Of a DNA stretch of 20,867 nucleotides, positions 11,365 to 20,739 are shown piece after piece. Position numbers and translations under genes: made by a program. Source of the stretch: a virus; IMG/VR virus record IMGVR_UViG_3300032285_002576, positions 1 through 20,867 of that record. One strand, given 5' to 3'. Under the pieces are notes generated by a model. That model ran no database searches, was not told the origin of the DNA, and saw only the letters and a list, made by a program, of their open reading frames with translations. Position 1 is the first letter of the stretch. Every line of letters begins with the position of its first letter.

Positions 11365-14247
11365 ATGGCAGGTCAAAATCTCATCTCCCCAGATGATGAA
11401 GAGGCAATGTTCCGAAGTGTGGAACGAGAAGTTGCCCGCATCAAAAAAGATATGGGGGATGTTGAAAAAAGCTCTGAGGGCGTAAAGAAAAACTTTACAG
11501 ACGCCGCTAATGCCATGGGCGGAAATCGGCCTGGCGGAGGAAAACTTGGCCTAGGCACAATGCCTTTCCGAAGTGCACTGGGGCAATTTAGCAACAAAGA
11601 ACTCGCAGTAGGCGGAGCTATGGTTGCCGGATCTATCGGCATGAGCATGGCTCCAAATACCATGTCAGCGGTCGCTCAAAGGATGTATGCGGACTCCGTA
11701 GCGGGTCTTAGTGGTATGAAGGCAAGCCAGGTTATTGGCCAGTCTAATCGCCTTGTACAGGGCGCTACAAGCGCCGGTGGACCAACTGCTGCTGCCGCTA
11801 ACCTGTTTTATCAGGGCGGTTATTCTGCAGGATCGTTGAGCTCTAAGAGCATCATGTCAAGCCTCGGCGGGCTCAGCGCAATGACCGGCGGCACTAATGA
11901 ACAGGTAGCCTCTAGCCTTGCTGGAATTAACGGTATGGGCTTCTTAAGAGCTGGCGTAAGAATTCGTGATAATCAAGGAAATCTTCTTCCTATAAACCAG
12001 ATTGTTAACTCTGTTTATAACATGCTTTACGGTGGAAGAAGCATTACTCCCGAGCAAGCGGCAATGCTATTGAACCCTAATTCTAAGGGTTATCAAACAT
12101 TGATGATTGTTTGTGGTGGGGATACAAACCTCATGCAAACAATCTCTATGGCAGTCATTGCACGTGCTAAAAAGGGCAGCGCGTTAAGTAAAAAAGATTT
12201 GGGAAGCTCTAATCAAGCCTTAAATATCATGGGTGTAGAAGGCAACTCCCCAATTAGATCTAACTTTAATTTTGCAAAAGGCGAGAACATGGCTCTCGCA
12301 TCAACCCAAGCAGGTTTAGTAAACGGATATAACGTTTCTTTAAACACAGTTGGTGGCCTTAATCGTGCATTTGCTGATTTAGCTTCCGCTGTAGCACCAG
12401 TTACTTACGGCCTAATGAGCCTAAAAGGTACACTACAGACTTTCCCACAAGCTGGAAATATGGGTGGAACACTTTCCGGTATAGGAAGCATGGCAACAGG
12501 ATTTGCTGGTCAAGCTATGAATGCCGCAATTATGGGTAGAGTGATGGGTGTCGGTAAATTTGCAGCCGGAGGAAGTACAGCTGAATCTATGGCAGCCGGT
12601 CAATCAAGACTTGCAGCTCTACGAGGAAGTACAGGGCTTAAACTTGGCGGAACTGCACTGATAGCTACACTACTTCAAGCTGGATTAAACGCAACTTATG
12701 GTAATAAGCATCAAGGCAGCAATATAGTTAAATATGGAAACATGGCTGCATCTATGGGAACAGGCGCTGCTTCTGGAGCTGCAATTGGAACTATGATTGC
12801 TCCAGGAATTGGAACTGGAATTGGTGCGGTTCTTGGAACAGGTCTTGGACTTATTCAGTCATTGATGGCTGGCGGCCAAGGAGGTAGTAGCGATGGCTCC
12901 GGAGGTAACGGTAATACTGGGTCTCCTAGCGGTTCTTCTCAAGGATTAGCTTTGGCTGTTCCTGCAGGAACCGCAATTAGCTCTCCTTACGGTAACCGTA
13001 AAGGTGGGGAAGGCGTTAAGCCTGGATTCCACCATGGAATTGACTATAAAACTCCAGTAGGAACAAATATCACTGCTATGGCAGATGGTATTGTAAGCTA
13101 CGTTGGAAACGATAAAGCGGGTTATGGAAACTACGTAACTATCGATCACGGCGCTGTCTCTACTCGTTACGCTCACTTAAGTAAAGTATTAGTTCGTAAG
13201 GGTCAAAGAGTAAAGCGTGGAGAAGTAATTGGTAAGTCTGGTGGTAAAAAGGGTGCTGCAGGAGCGGGTAACTCTACTGGACCACACCTACACAATGAAG
13301 TACTTCAAAACGGAAAAGCGGTAAACCCCGCTAGCTTCTTTGGAAAAGCTGGAAATTTCTTGACCAACTTATTTAAAGATGGCATTAATATGGCAAAGAA
13401 TGCTGTTGGTTGGCTTACAGGTGGAAATACTAAGAACCCAGTCACCAATCCATTCCGTAATGTACAGAATTCAAAACCAGGTGTAGACCCATCGGGATTA
13501 AGCAGCGCAAGTTTAAGTTCTATATTAAACGGTGACCTAAACCACGGAAGGTCTGTGGGATATAAGGACATCGAAAAATGGCTTAATAGTCATCCGTCTA
13601 AAAGCATGAACCTAAATGGGGACGCCACATCTGTTATAAATAATGCATACAATGCAGGAAAAGATGAAAGCCCCGGACGCATGGCTGGCGGAAGTAGAGC
13701 CGGGATGATGCGTATCCTTCAGCAGGCAGGCTTTAAGGGAAAAGCCTTAGAAACTGCATTTGCTGTTGCTTTAGCCGAATCTGGCGGTCGTATGGATCGT
13801 CCAGGTGATTTAAATCTTCAAAGCAAAAAATGGGGGCCAAGTATTGGTATGTTCCAGATTCGATCCCTAAAAGACTGGAAATCATACAATAATCCTAATA
13901 GAGATGCCTCAAGGCTTTCAGACGCTAATTATAATGCTCAAGCGGCTTATAACATTAGCCACGGAGGAACAAACTGGAAACCTTGGTCTACCTACAATAG
14001 CGGAGCATTCCTAAAGTACATTGACGACGCACAGCGTACCGAGTCTGGTATGGGTGGTTCTAGTGGCATGTCTTCTTTGTCCACTAACCCCGCAAGAGAT
14101 GCGCACCCAAATAAAAACGTACATATAAAATTAGATATGCACGTTAATATTGCAAAGTCAGGTGTAGCAGAGGCTGAGCAAATGTTCCGTCATTTAGAAA
14201 AGAAATTAGAACACGCCCTACGCAAGCATGAGGTAACTCTTTACTAA
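11365..14247 (+). CDS. Tape measure protein with M23 peptidase and lytic-transglycosylase-like domains
   Basis: The 960-residue protein is the longest in the window and follows the chaperone, as tape measures do. The N-terminal half (to about 465) is helical, Gly/Ala/Met-rich. Residues about 472-502 are a hydrophobic Gly-zipper-like stretch (AIGTMIAPGIGTGIGAVLG), followed by a Gly/Ser linker. Residues about 535-655 are an M23-type metallopeptidase: FHHGID (His556, Asp560) and HLH (641-643, His643) are the zinc ligands. Residues about 775-895 resemble a transglycosylase/lysozyme fold with a likely catalytic Glu805 (AVALAESGG) and GPSIGMFQIRS. These domains cut host peptidoglycan during entry. 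A stop-ATG overlap (TAATG) leads to the next gene. Confidence 0.92.
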   Translation: MAGQNLISPDDEEAMFRSVEREVARIKKDMGDVEKSSEGVKKNFTDAANAMGGNRPGGGKLGLGTMPFRSALGQFSNKELAVGGAMVAGSIGMSMAPNTMSAVAQRMYADSVAGLSGMKASQVIGQSNRLVQGATSAGGPTAAAANLFYQGGYSAGSLSSKSIMSSLGGLSAMTGGTNEQVASSLAGINGMGFLRAGVRIRDNQGNLLPINQIVNSVYNMLYGGRSITPEQAAMLLNPNSKGYQTLMIVCGGDTNLMQTISMAVIARAKKGSALSKKDLGSSNQALNIMGVEGNSPIRSNFNFAKGENMALASTQAGLVNGYNVSLNTVGGLNRAFADLASAVAPVTYGLMSLKGTLQTFPQAGNMGGTLSGIGSMATGFAGQAMNAAIMGRVMGVGKFAAGGSTAESMAAGQSRLAALRGSTGLKLGGTALIATLLQAGLNATYGNKHQGSNIVKYGNMAASMGTGAASGAAIGTMIAPGIGTGIGAVLGTGLGLIQSLMAGGQGGSSDGSGGNGNTGSPSGSSQGLALAVPAGTAISSPYGNRKGGEGVKPGFHHGIDYKTPVGTNITAMADGIVSYVGNDKAGYGNYVTIDHGAVSTRYAHLSKVLVRKGQRVKRGEVIGKSGGKKGAAGAGNSTGPHLHNEVLQNGKAVNPASFFGKAGNFLTNLFKDGINMAKNAVGWLTGGNTKNPVTNPFRNVQNSKPGVDPSGLSSASLSSILNGDLNHGRSVGYKDIEKWLNSHPSKSMNLNGDATSVINNAYNAGKDESPGRMAGGSRAGMMRILQQAGFKGKALETAFAVALAESGGRMDRPGDLNLQSKKWGPSIGMFQIRSLKDWKSYNNPNRDASRLSDANYNAQAAYNISHGGTNWKPWSTYNSGAFLKYIDDAQRTESGMGGSSGMSSLSTNPARDAHPNKNVHIKLDMHVNIAKSGVAEAEQMFRHLEKKLEHALRKHEVTLY

Positions 14248-15977
14248 TGGCAACCACATACTACTACAACGCTTATTTGCAACAGGAAATCAACAAAAAT
14301 TGGTGCACCTTGTTAACAGCAAACACCGCTATAAATGCAAATAGACTATCAGAAACCCTAGTAGGTACAGGGGCTAGAACAGCCTGCCGTTGGGTCATAC
14401 AGGTATACTCTCTTTCAGGCGGTACAAAAACCCTATTAGATAACAATGTTGTTACCGTAAGCCTGCCTTCAAAATTTTCTAAATATTTTTCGCAGGTTGA
14501 AACTGTTAATGGGAATATTTTTCGTGCCAACTTATTGCCGCAGCCTATGCCTGAGCATAACTGGCAGACTGTAATTGCAAATACTGGCTCTAAAAAATTT
14601 TTAGTTAATCCGGCATTTGATGTAAAAGTAAACGTAAACAATGTAACTACTCAAGTAAGCTTTCAACCATTTAGCCAAGATGAGTGGAATGGGCTTGGGG
14701 TAGGAGTTCCATACCCTACTGGAGCGGTATTATCTACTCCCCCAACAACTTTGCAATCAATTACGGTAACTGCAGCCGCAAAGGAAGATCCAGCACCCCT
14801 TGCTTTGATAAAGCTATTAAACCCAAACTTGCAGCCTCAATATAAACCAAACCTATCTCAGGCGCAATACGATGCTGTAAATAAATGGTGGGTAGCAATT
14901 GTAGAAACAGTTAAACCGCCTCTTGAACCAAGTTATACCGCTTACTACTATAACCCCGGTTCTACAGGAACCTTGATCAAAAAAGAAAATTTAGGTAGCG
15001 GAAAAGCAGGTAAATTAGCTGGTCAAGGCGTACTAATTGACGCGGTTGATAGCAAAAAGAATACCTCTATAAAAACCCCCGTTACCGGTCAAGGCACAAC
15101 CACTTATAAAGCCTCTGCTCAAGTAGAGCCTACATCCGATATACGCTGGAATCCGGATCCGCATAACATAACTAGGAGCCCTTCCAGAGGGTTTAAGTTT
15201 CAAGCTCTTACCCGAAAAGTAGAGGCGCCAGCTGAAAGCAGTGAAAAGTTTATAAATGAGGCGTACGTACAAGTCGACCCAACTAATTATTATGGGGTTC
15301 CTGGACGTATTATTCAGGATGCAAACTCAGCTCAGATTGCAAACCCTAAGGGGGATTCAAAACCTTGGGGCTTTAAGTTTACGTATAACCCTACAACTAT
15401 CCAATATAATAATCAGGGAAATACGACTGTAGACTGGACTCTTTCTAATGCTGATCCTGCTGCACTGATCGGTGGAAATCTTCAAGTAACCTTTCAACTA
15501 TACTTAAATAGAATAGTTGATATGACACAGTTAGCTAAAGACCCATCAAAAGGCTACCCTACAGTTTTAGGTAAAGAAGCGGTTGAAGGAATCTTAAATC
15601 GCGGAACCGAATATGATATTGAATTTTTGTACAGGGCTTGCAACGGTTCTCCGGATAAAACTATAAAGAACCCAATGCTTTCGTACAACGGATTAAGTTC
15701 AGATATAGGTATCTTAAAGATGCTTCCCGTATGGTTGCATATCAATGACAACATGAAATTTTATGGATCAGTAGCGTCTATTTCCGTAAACCACGCCATG
15801 TTTACCCCAACAATGATCCCTATCTTGTCTACCGTGGATATAACCTTCCTTCGTTATCCGGCTATCTTTGGAACTTCAAGCCAATCCACGGATGCGGCAG
15901 TACAAAGCTATGCTACTGCGGCTGGGCTTACTTTTGTGAAAGATCTTGCTACTGGAAATGGCGGTACAACAAAATAA
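14247..15977 (+). CDS. Tail/baseplate protein of unknown specific role (XkdP-like position)
   Basis: The 576-residue protein lies between the tape measure and the LysM baseplate protein. The N-terminus is beta-rich (TTYYYNAYLQQEINKNWC). A middle part with NPxx-type strands includes KPWGFKFTYNPTTIQYNNQG and VDWTLSNADPAALIGGNLQVTFQLYLNR, resembling the segment of tail proteins that join the tube tip to the baseplate and often carry a LysM domain; here LysM is encoded separately in the next gene. The C-terminus continues with LPVWLHINDNMKFYGSVASISVNHAMFTPTMIPI, which fits the same fold. A specific family is not claimed. TAATG overlaps exist at both ends. Confidence 0.6.
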   Translation: MATTYYYNAYLQQEINKNWCTLLTANTAINANRLSETLVGTGARTACRWVIQVYSLSGGTKTLLDNNVVTVSLPSKFSKYFSQVETVNGNIFRANLLPQPMPEHNWQTVIANTGSKKFLVNPAFDVKVNVNNVTTQVSFQPFSQDEWNGLGVGVPYPTGAVLSTPPTTLQSITVTAAAKEDPAPLALIKLLNPNLQPQYKPNLSQAQYDAVNKWWVAIVETVKPPLEPSYTAYYYNPGSTGTLIKKENLGSGKAGKLAGQGVLIDAVDSKKNTSIKTPVTGQGTTTYKASAQVEPTSDIRWNPDPHNITRSPSRGFKFQALTRKVEAPAESSEKFINEAYVQVDPTNYYGVPGRIIQDANSAQIANPKGDSKPWGFKFTYNPTTIQYNNQGNTTVDWTLSNADPAALIGGNLQVTFQLYLNRIVDMTQLAKDPSKGYPTVLGKEAVEGILNRGTEYDIEFLYRACNGSPDKTIKNPMLSYNGLSSDIGILKMLPVWLHINDNMKFYGSVASISVNHAMFTPTMIPILSTVDITFLRYPAIFGTSSQSTDAAVQSYATAAGLTFVKDLATGNGGTTK

Positions 15978-16261
15978 TGGCTATTGAAAGAGTATCTAGA
16001 TATAATGACGGGACTTTAGCTCAAGTCTCCTATGAACATTCGGGGACATATCAAATTACTGTGTACAGAAAATGGCCTGAAAAAATGACCGTTAAGTACG
16101 TAGAACATACCTGGAAATATGGAGATACTTTAGCAAACCTTGCTAATACCTACTTGGGTGGGTCTAAATACTGGTGGGAAATTATGGACATTAATCCAGA
16201 AATAATTGACCCATTTAGCATAGATCCTGGAACTGTGATTAGGATTCCAAATGGATTATAG
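15977..16261 (+). CDS. LysM-domain baseplate protein (gp53/tail protein X-like)
   Basis: The 94-residue protein contains one LysM domain at its C-terminus: VEHTWKYGDTLANLANTYLG, then KYWWEIMDINPEIIDPFSIDPGTVIRIPNG. Short LysM proteins such as P2 gpX and T4 gp53 link the tube and baseplate. The start is coupled to the upstream gene (TAATG). The stop at 16259-16261 lies inside the next gene, which starts at 16251. Confidence 0.88.
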   Translation: MAIERVSRYNDGTLAQVSYEHSGTYQITVYRKWPEKMTVKYVEHTWKYGDTLANLANTYLGGSKYWWEIMDINPEIIDPFSIDPGTVIRIPNGL

Positions 16262-17111
16262 AAATTCCGTACGCCCCTTTATTTGGGGGTCTAACGTATA
16301 CGGGGCTAGCTTTTCTGTAAGTTTTTCAAAAACACCCGGTTTAGAGTTAATTCCGATTATGCTTGAAATTGATCAAAAACAGGCTGCTCATGATTTTGCG
16401 TCTATCTATTTTAAGGGAAAACCCTATAAACTAGAGTCTCAAGTTCAGTATAATGATCCTGTAGAAATTACCTATAGATCAGATAAAACAACCTATAAAT
16501 TCCATGGTTACGTCCACGCTATTAGGCAGATTACTGGTACCACTGGAACTACAGAAACAATTGTAGAGTGCGTATCAGCTTCTAGCATTTTAAAAGAAAG
16601 TGCTCAAAAAGTTTATACAAAGACTACTGCGGATCAAGTTATATCTCAAGTTTGCGCAAGTTTTGGACTTTCTGCAGTTACTCAAAGAGACCCTAGAGTA
16701 AGAAATGCCATTGTACACAGCGGCCAAAGTTATTGGCAACTATTTCGTTCGTTAGCCCTACAGACCGGTAATGCTTTAAGAGCGGAAAATACCACTATTA
16801 CTTTTTGCTCAAAAGATAAGATAACTAACTCTAAAAAAACTAGTGCACCTTATTTTGTATTAGCGGATAACGCTAATGGTGGAGTAGTTACTCGTGAACT
16901 CAGAAACTTAGGAAGTATAGTAGAGTTTAACCCTATTGTCTCCAACGCTTCTCCAGAAACAGGGTCAAATGTAGACAGAGTAGTAACGGGCAGAGCTACC
17001 TCTAGTAGCAATCCTAAAGGCAAGGCAATCAAGACTACACACACAAATGCAAAGTCTTCTGCTTCGGCAAAAGGTGCTGTAAAGCCTAGTAAGGATTACT
17101 TTAAAAAATGA
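16251..17111 (+). CDS. Baseplate hub protein, N-terminal part (gpD/gp27-like)
   Basis: The 286-residue protein has the hub pattern: an N-terminal beta domain (RPFIWGSNVYGASFSVSFSKTPG), VEITYRSDKTTYKFHGYVHAI, TETIVECVSASSILKESAQKVYTKTTADQVISQVCASFG and the QSYWQLFRSLALQTGNALRAEN segment typical of gpD/XkdQ/gp27-like proteins. The usual single hub protein is longer than this; the following gene (198 residues) looks like its C-terminal half, so the hub appears to be split in two. The C-terminus here is Lys/Ser-rich and probably disordered. The start lies 11 bases before the end of the LysM gene; the stop overlaps the next ATG (ATGA at 17108). Confidence 0.8.
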   Translation: MDYRNSVRPFIWGSNVYGASFSVSFSKTPGLELIPIMLEIDQKQAAHDFASIYFKGKPYKLESQVQYNDPVEITYRSDKTTYKFHGYVHAIRQITGTTGTTETIVECVSASSILKESAQKVYTKTTADQVISQVCASFGLSAVTQRDPRVRNAIVHSGQSYWQLFRSLALQTGNALRAENTTITFCSKDKITNSKKTSAPYFVLADNANGGVVTRELRNLGSIVEFNPIVSNASPETGSNVDRVVTGRATSSSNPKGKAIKTTHTNAKSSASAKGAVKPSKDYFKK

Positions 17112-17704
17112 CTCAAAGTTTTTCTAAAAATACAAAAGCAGTATATAAAAAACATTTTCCTTTTGAGGTAGCAACAAACTCAAATGATGCAAAATTAATT
17201 GCTGAGGCTCAAGGAAAAAATCATAGGTACCAATATATGGCGCATTGTGTCCTTGCAGGAAATGCGGATATTAGGCCATATGATCCTATATACTTAGATA
17301 ATCTTCCTAATGGAATGTCCGGTTATTGGACAGTAATAAGTGTTACCCACAGATTTGGTGGAAAATCAGGTTATTACATGTTAGACGTGCTTGTCGGTAC
17401 GGACATAATTGGTGAAACAAACCCAAATGCGTCTACTGCTGTTGCGTATAGAGACGTAGACTCTGAGCTTAATAACCAAAGCTTAGTTACTAATGACTCT
17501 ATGTTGCAAGAATATAGTGTGTCACCTAATGACTCTAGCCTTCCGTCTGCGGGAACAGATGTTCGTGGACCAAAGGTAACTCCAAAAGCATCGTTTATTT
17601 CAAACATAACTACAAACCCTTACGCTGTATACCCACCTACTGCCGCAACACCAAAAAGAACCGCACAGTGGAAAGCATCTAAAGGAAACAAGGTGGTAGA
17701 GTGA
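17108..17704 (+). CDS. Baseplate hub protein, C-terminal part
   Basis: The 198-residue protein starts within the stop of the N-terminal hub gene. Its first 100 residues (DAKLIAEAQGKNHRYQYMAHCVLAGNADIRPYDPIYLDNLP, then GYWTVISVTHRFGGKSGYYMLDVLVGTD) match the second beta-barrel of hub proteins of the gpD/gp27 kind. The following 90 residues are a low-complexity Pro/Asn/Ser-rich tail. The two hub halves must associate, or be read as separate chains of one ring. It overlaps the spike gene (GTGA at 17701). Confidence 0.75.
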   Translation: MTQSFSKNTKAVYKKHFPFEVATNSNDAKLIAEAQGKNHRYQYMAHCVLAGNADIRPYDPIYLDNLPNGMSGYWTVISVTHRFGGKSGYYMLDVLVGTDIIGETNPNASTAVAYRDVDSELNNQSLVTNDSMLQEYSVSPNDSSLPSAGTDVRGPKVTPKASFISNITTNPYAVYPPTAATPKRTAQWKASKGNKVVE

Positions 17705-18225
17705 AAAATACTGAAATTGATTACGGTATTGACCCGCTAGGTCGTCATAGGTTTTGGGGAATTTATTCTGGAAAAGTAATCGATATTAACGACCCCCTTA
17801 AAAAGAGCAGAATTAAAGTGACTGTTGACCAGCCATTTGGAACATCAAAAACTAACTGGGCCGAGGCTTGCTTGCCTATAACCTCAAATTCAAACCACCC
17901 TGACCACAAGGAGCACTTAGCTTCTGAAGTGGCTGCGCTGCTAACTACTAGCGAATCTAGCGCATCTGGCGGGGATCCTCAAGGAGGTACTGTAACGGTA
18001 AATATTCCGGCATTAACGGTGGTTGCTAAATCTGGGGCGGGGACATTAAAGCATGCTCATAAAACAGGCTTTAATTCGACTGAGCTATGGAATGATTCCC
18101 AAGAGACTAACACGACAGATGAGCATACACCCCATAGAATTATCCCTAGAGTTGGTCAAGAAGTTTGGGTTATGTTTGTAGCCGGAGACCCTGAGTACCC
18201 TGTATGGATTGGAGTTAGGCCATGA
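17701..18225 (+). CDS. Central spike / baseplate OB-fold protein (gp5/gpV-like)
   Basis: The gene starts with GTG at 17701 (overlapping the upstream TGA). The 174-residue product has the OB-fold of baseplate spike proteins: HRFWGIYSGKVIDINDPLKKSRIKVTVDQPFG, SKTNWAEACLPI, and the closing strand RVGQEVWVMFVAGDPEYPVWIGVRP. Between about residues 70 and 145 there is a long insertion (Ser/Gly-rich, then AGTLKHAHKTGF and HTPHRI, His-rich) replacing the usual short loop. The spike sits on the hub and punctures the cell. It ends in an ATGA overlap with the gp25-like gene. Confidence 0.85.
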   Translation: MKNTEIDYGIDPLGRHRFWGIYSGKVIDINDPLKKSRIKVTVDQPFGTSKTNWAEACLPITSNSNHPDHKEHLASEVAALLTTSESSASGGDPQGGTVTVNIPALTVVAKSGAGTLKHAHKTGFNSTELWNDSQETNTTDEHTPHRIIPRVGQEVWVMFVAGDPEYPVWIGVRP

Positions 18226-18635
18226 GCTATATCTCATACCCTTTTACTCTAGATACTATTGGGGTGGTTAATACTACCGATAATCCAGCAAAAATATACG
18301 AAGATAGGCTTTTAACCCTTTTATCAACAAATGTTGGTCAAAGACCAATGAACCCTGGGTATGGGGTTGACTTTTCTCAAGCATTTTTTGAAAACGAATT
18401 TATCGTAAGTGGTGGCAATAGAACTACCTATAAGAAGGCTATAGATGAGGCAATTAGATCTGCCACAGAACGTTGGCTTCCAGATATTAAGATACACGAT
18501 ATTGTAGTTTCAAATCCAAATGATTCTGGGCAATCTGACGTAAGTATTCTTATAACAGTGCCTGGAAATATCAGCACTTCTTTAAATGTTACAACGGCAA
18601 TATTCATGAACGACGGGACGGTTACAAGACTATAA
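18222..18635 (+). CDS. Baseplate wedge protein (gp25/gpW-like)
   Basis: The 137-residue protein fits the gp25-like baseplate wedge family. It has a central helix with IYEDRLLTLLSTNVGQRPMNPGYGVDF, the recognisable R-x-M-x-P-x-Y-G-x-D motif, followed by AIDEAIRSATERWLPDI and beta strands (DVSILITVPG). It stands between the spike and the baseplate J-like gene, the usual order. Coupled by ATGA at the start and TAATG at the end. Confidence 0.92.
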   Translation: MSYISYPFTLDTIGVVNTTDNPAKIYEDRLLTLLSTNVGQRPMNPGYGVDFSQAFFENEFIVSGGNRTTYKKAIDEAIRSATERWLPDIKIHDIVVSNPNDSGQSDVSILITVPGNISTSLNVTTAIFMNDGTVTRL

Positions 18636-20182
18636 TGAGTGAAATTCAGATTGACTACACGTCTAGAGATTACGCGTCTCTAAAAGCAGATCTTATTAAT
18701 CTTGTGTCCTACAACACAGGAAATTCTTGGAAACCAACTGACCAGTCAGACTTAGGAAACGTTCTTCTTGAAGCTTTTGCCTATATGGGGGACATCATGT
18801 CCTACTATACAGATAGAGTTGCTAACGAGACCGCTGTTGATACTGCCGTGTTGACAGACACACTACTTGGATTTGCAAACTTGTATGGATTTAAACCGTC
18901 GGGCCCAACCCCAGCAACGGTCTCTGTTCAATTTACCAACATTAGTACTAGCGCAGTAGATCTACCGGTAGGAACCCAGGTTATGGCTCCCCTAACTTAT
19001 GGTCCCTATACACAGGCTTATTTTGAAACAACCGTGGGCTACACAGCAATTCAGCCTGGGCAGAATATATCTATTACTGCTACAGAAGGAAAGACTGTAA
19101 ATACTGACAGAGAAGACTTTATCGACACGACATACCACCAAGCGCTACCGGCAAACATTGGTAGTTCTGACGGCACCCCAAATCAAAATATTTTAATCTT
19201 AGATGAAAGCATTGTAGACTCGTCTTTGATTGTTTATGTTGGGCAGGGTGTGGCATTTACTCCTTGGACTTACGTAGACACCCTATTGGAGTATGGTCCT
19301 AATGACCTTGTATTTACTACAAAACAAAATTCTAACGGAACCTTAACAATAGTATTTGGAGATGGAGTTAATGGCTATATTCCACCTTCAGGACAGCTAT
19401 TAAGTGCTAGCTATAAAACTAGCGTTGGAGAGTACGGAAATATCATTTCCGGAGCGATTACTGAATTAACATTTATTCCTGGAAACGTAGATCCTGAAGC
19501 GTTAACTTTCTTTAGTGTTACAAATCCCGCAGCTGCTGTAGGCGGGGCGCCTGCTGACGGCTCTGATCAGTTAAAGAAAAAAATTAAAGCAAGCATTGTC
19601 TCTAGAAAACGAGCAGTTACTCTTGCAGACTACGGTTATTTGGCGGAGCAGGTGTTCCTTGTTGGCCGCGCAAATGCTTCTGCCGCAGTTTATAGCTCTG
19701 TAAACCTTTATGTACAACCTCAAGATGATGGAAGTACTACCCCCGGCCTTGTGTCTGGTGTGCCAACAAATGCCTGGAATACCCTTGCCGGAAATGTATC
19801 AAGCAACCTTTCTACAAAAATACCTGTAGGAGTTACGTTAACTGTTTTGCCTCCAGTCTATGTTCCTGTATATGTAAGCGCTTCTGTTTCTATTGGGGCT
19901 ACTTACCGACAGAGCACAGTAAAGCTTGCTCTTTATAAAGCCTTATTAGACTCAGCAACTGGGCTATTTGCATATGTTAATAATGATTTTGGTCGATCTG
20001 TACCTTTGTCAGCAGTAATTTCTGCTTTGGCTGTAGTTCCGGGCGTAGCTTCGGTCAATGTAACACAACTAAATATTGATGGAAGCGGTTCAACCACTTC
20101 TCTTGTTCTTAGCCCAAATCAAATTCCATACCTATTAACATCTAACATCAACTTCACCGTTTCTGGTGGAATTGCCCTATAG
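18635..20182 (+). CDS. Baseplate J-like wedge protein (gp6-like)
   Basis: The 515-residue protein has the baseplate J features: SEIQIDYTSRDYASLKADLINL, LGNVLLEAFAYMGDIMSYYTDRVANETAVDTA near the N-terminus, and a C-terminal region with KIKASIVSRKRAVTLADYGYLAEQV, then VGRANASAAVY. It forms the wedge ring around the hub and anchors fibres. Length is normal for this family. An AGGAG (20182-20186) lies just after its stop and serves the next gene. Confidence 0.92.
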   Translation: MSEIQIDYTSRDYASLKADLINLVSYNTGNSWKPTDQSDLGNVLLEAFAYMGDIMSYYTDRVANETAVDTAVLTDTLLGFANLYGFKPSGPTPATVSVQFTNISTSAVDLPVGTQVMAPLTYGPYTQAYFETTVGYTAIQPGQNISITATEGKTVNTDREDFIDTTYHQALPANIGSSDGTPNQNILILDESIVDSSLIVYVGQGVAFTPWTYVDTLLEYGPNDLVFTTKQNSNGTLTIVFGDGVNGYIPPSGQLLSASYKTSVGEYGNIISGAITELTFIPGNVDPEALTFFSVTNPAAAVGGAPADGSDQLKKKIKASIVSRKRAVTLADYGYLAEQVFLVGRANASAAVYSSVNLYVQPQDDGSTTPGLVSGVPTNAWNTLAGNVSSNLSTKIPVGVTLTVLPPVYVPVYVSASVSIGATYRQSTVKLALYKALLDSATGLFAYVNNDFGRSVPLSAVISALAVVPGVASVNVTQLNIDGSGSTTSLVLSPNQIPYLLTSNINFTVSGGIAL

Positions 20183-20190
20183 GAGACGCC

Positions 20191-20739
20191 ATGACAGCTA
20201 CATATCCCTCAACAGTTCGCCAATTTACGGCTAAAGTTGATATCCAAGACACAATCTTGGCAGATCACGTAAACTCTCTACAAGATGAGGTACGTGCAGT
20301 AGAGACAACACTTGGAACCTCTCTTCTGACATCAAGCTATAGCGGCTCTTTTGCTCAAACAACTACTTGGACAAGCCTTAGTGCTCGTATAGCCAATATT
20401 GAAACAGGTTTGATTAACGGAACCGGTTCAGGCAGCTTTGTTTCTACAACAGGCGGATCTACAATCACGTCTGCAGGCTCATCTATTGGATTGGCCATTC
20501 AGCCGGCTTCAGGTAACCTAAGCAACCAGATTACTTTTAAAAATAGCTCAGGAGTATTGGGTTTTGCTGTAGACTATCTTGGTATACCTAAAGTAGGCAC
20601 TTACAACGTGCTTTATGTAAACAGCACCGAGTATAACGCCCTTTCAGCCACAGTAGCTGCAGCATCCGCATCAGCAAATGCCGCAACTACAGCAGCAAAC
20701 GCAAACCCCCTACACCCTTTCTTACTCTCAGGAATGTAA
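20191..20739 (+). CDS. Tail-fibre/baseplate-associated protein
   Basis: The 182-residue protein starts at an ATG preceded by AGGAG. An N-terminal part, VDIQDTILADHVNSLQDEVRAVETTLG, is a motif found at the start of many phage tail-fibre and baseplate-attached proteins. A coiled segment (LSARIANIETGL), a Gly/Ser/Thr-rich beta part, and a C-terminal Ala-rich helix (ATVAAASASANAATTAANANP) follow. It lies just after the baseplate J-like gene, where fibre adapter proteins usually sit. The specific host-receptor role is not shown. Confidence 0.7.
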   Translation: MTATYPSTVRQFTAKVDIQDTILADHVNSLQDEVRAVETTLGTSLLTSSYSGSFAQTTTWTSLSARIANIETGLINGTGSGSFVSTTGGSTITSAGSSIGLAIQPASGNLSNQITFKNSSGVLGFAVDYLGIPKVGTYNVLYVNSTEYNALSATVAAASASANAATTAANANPLHPFLLSGM

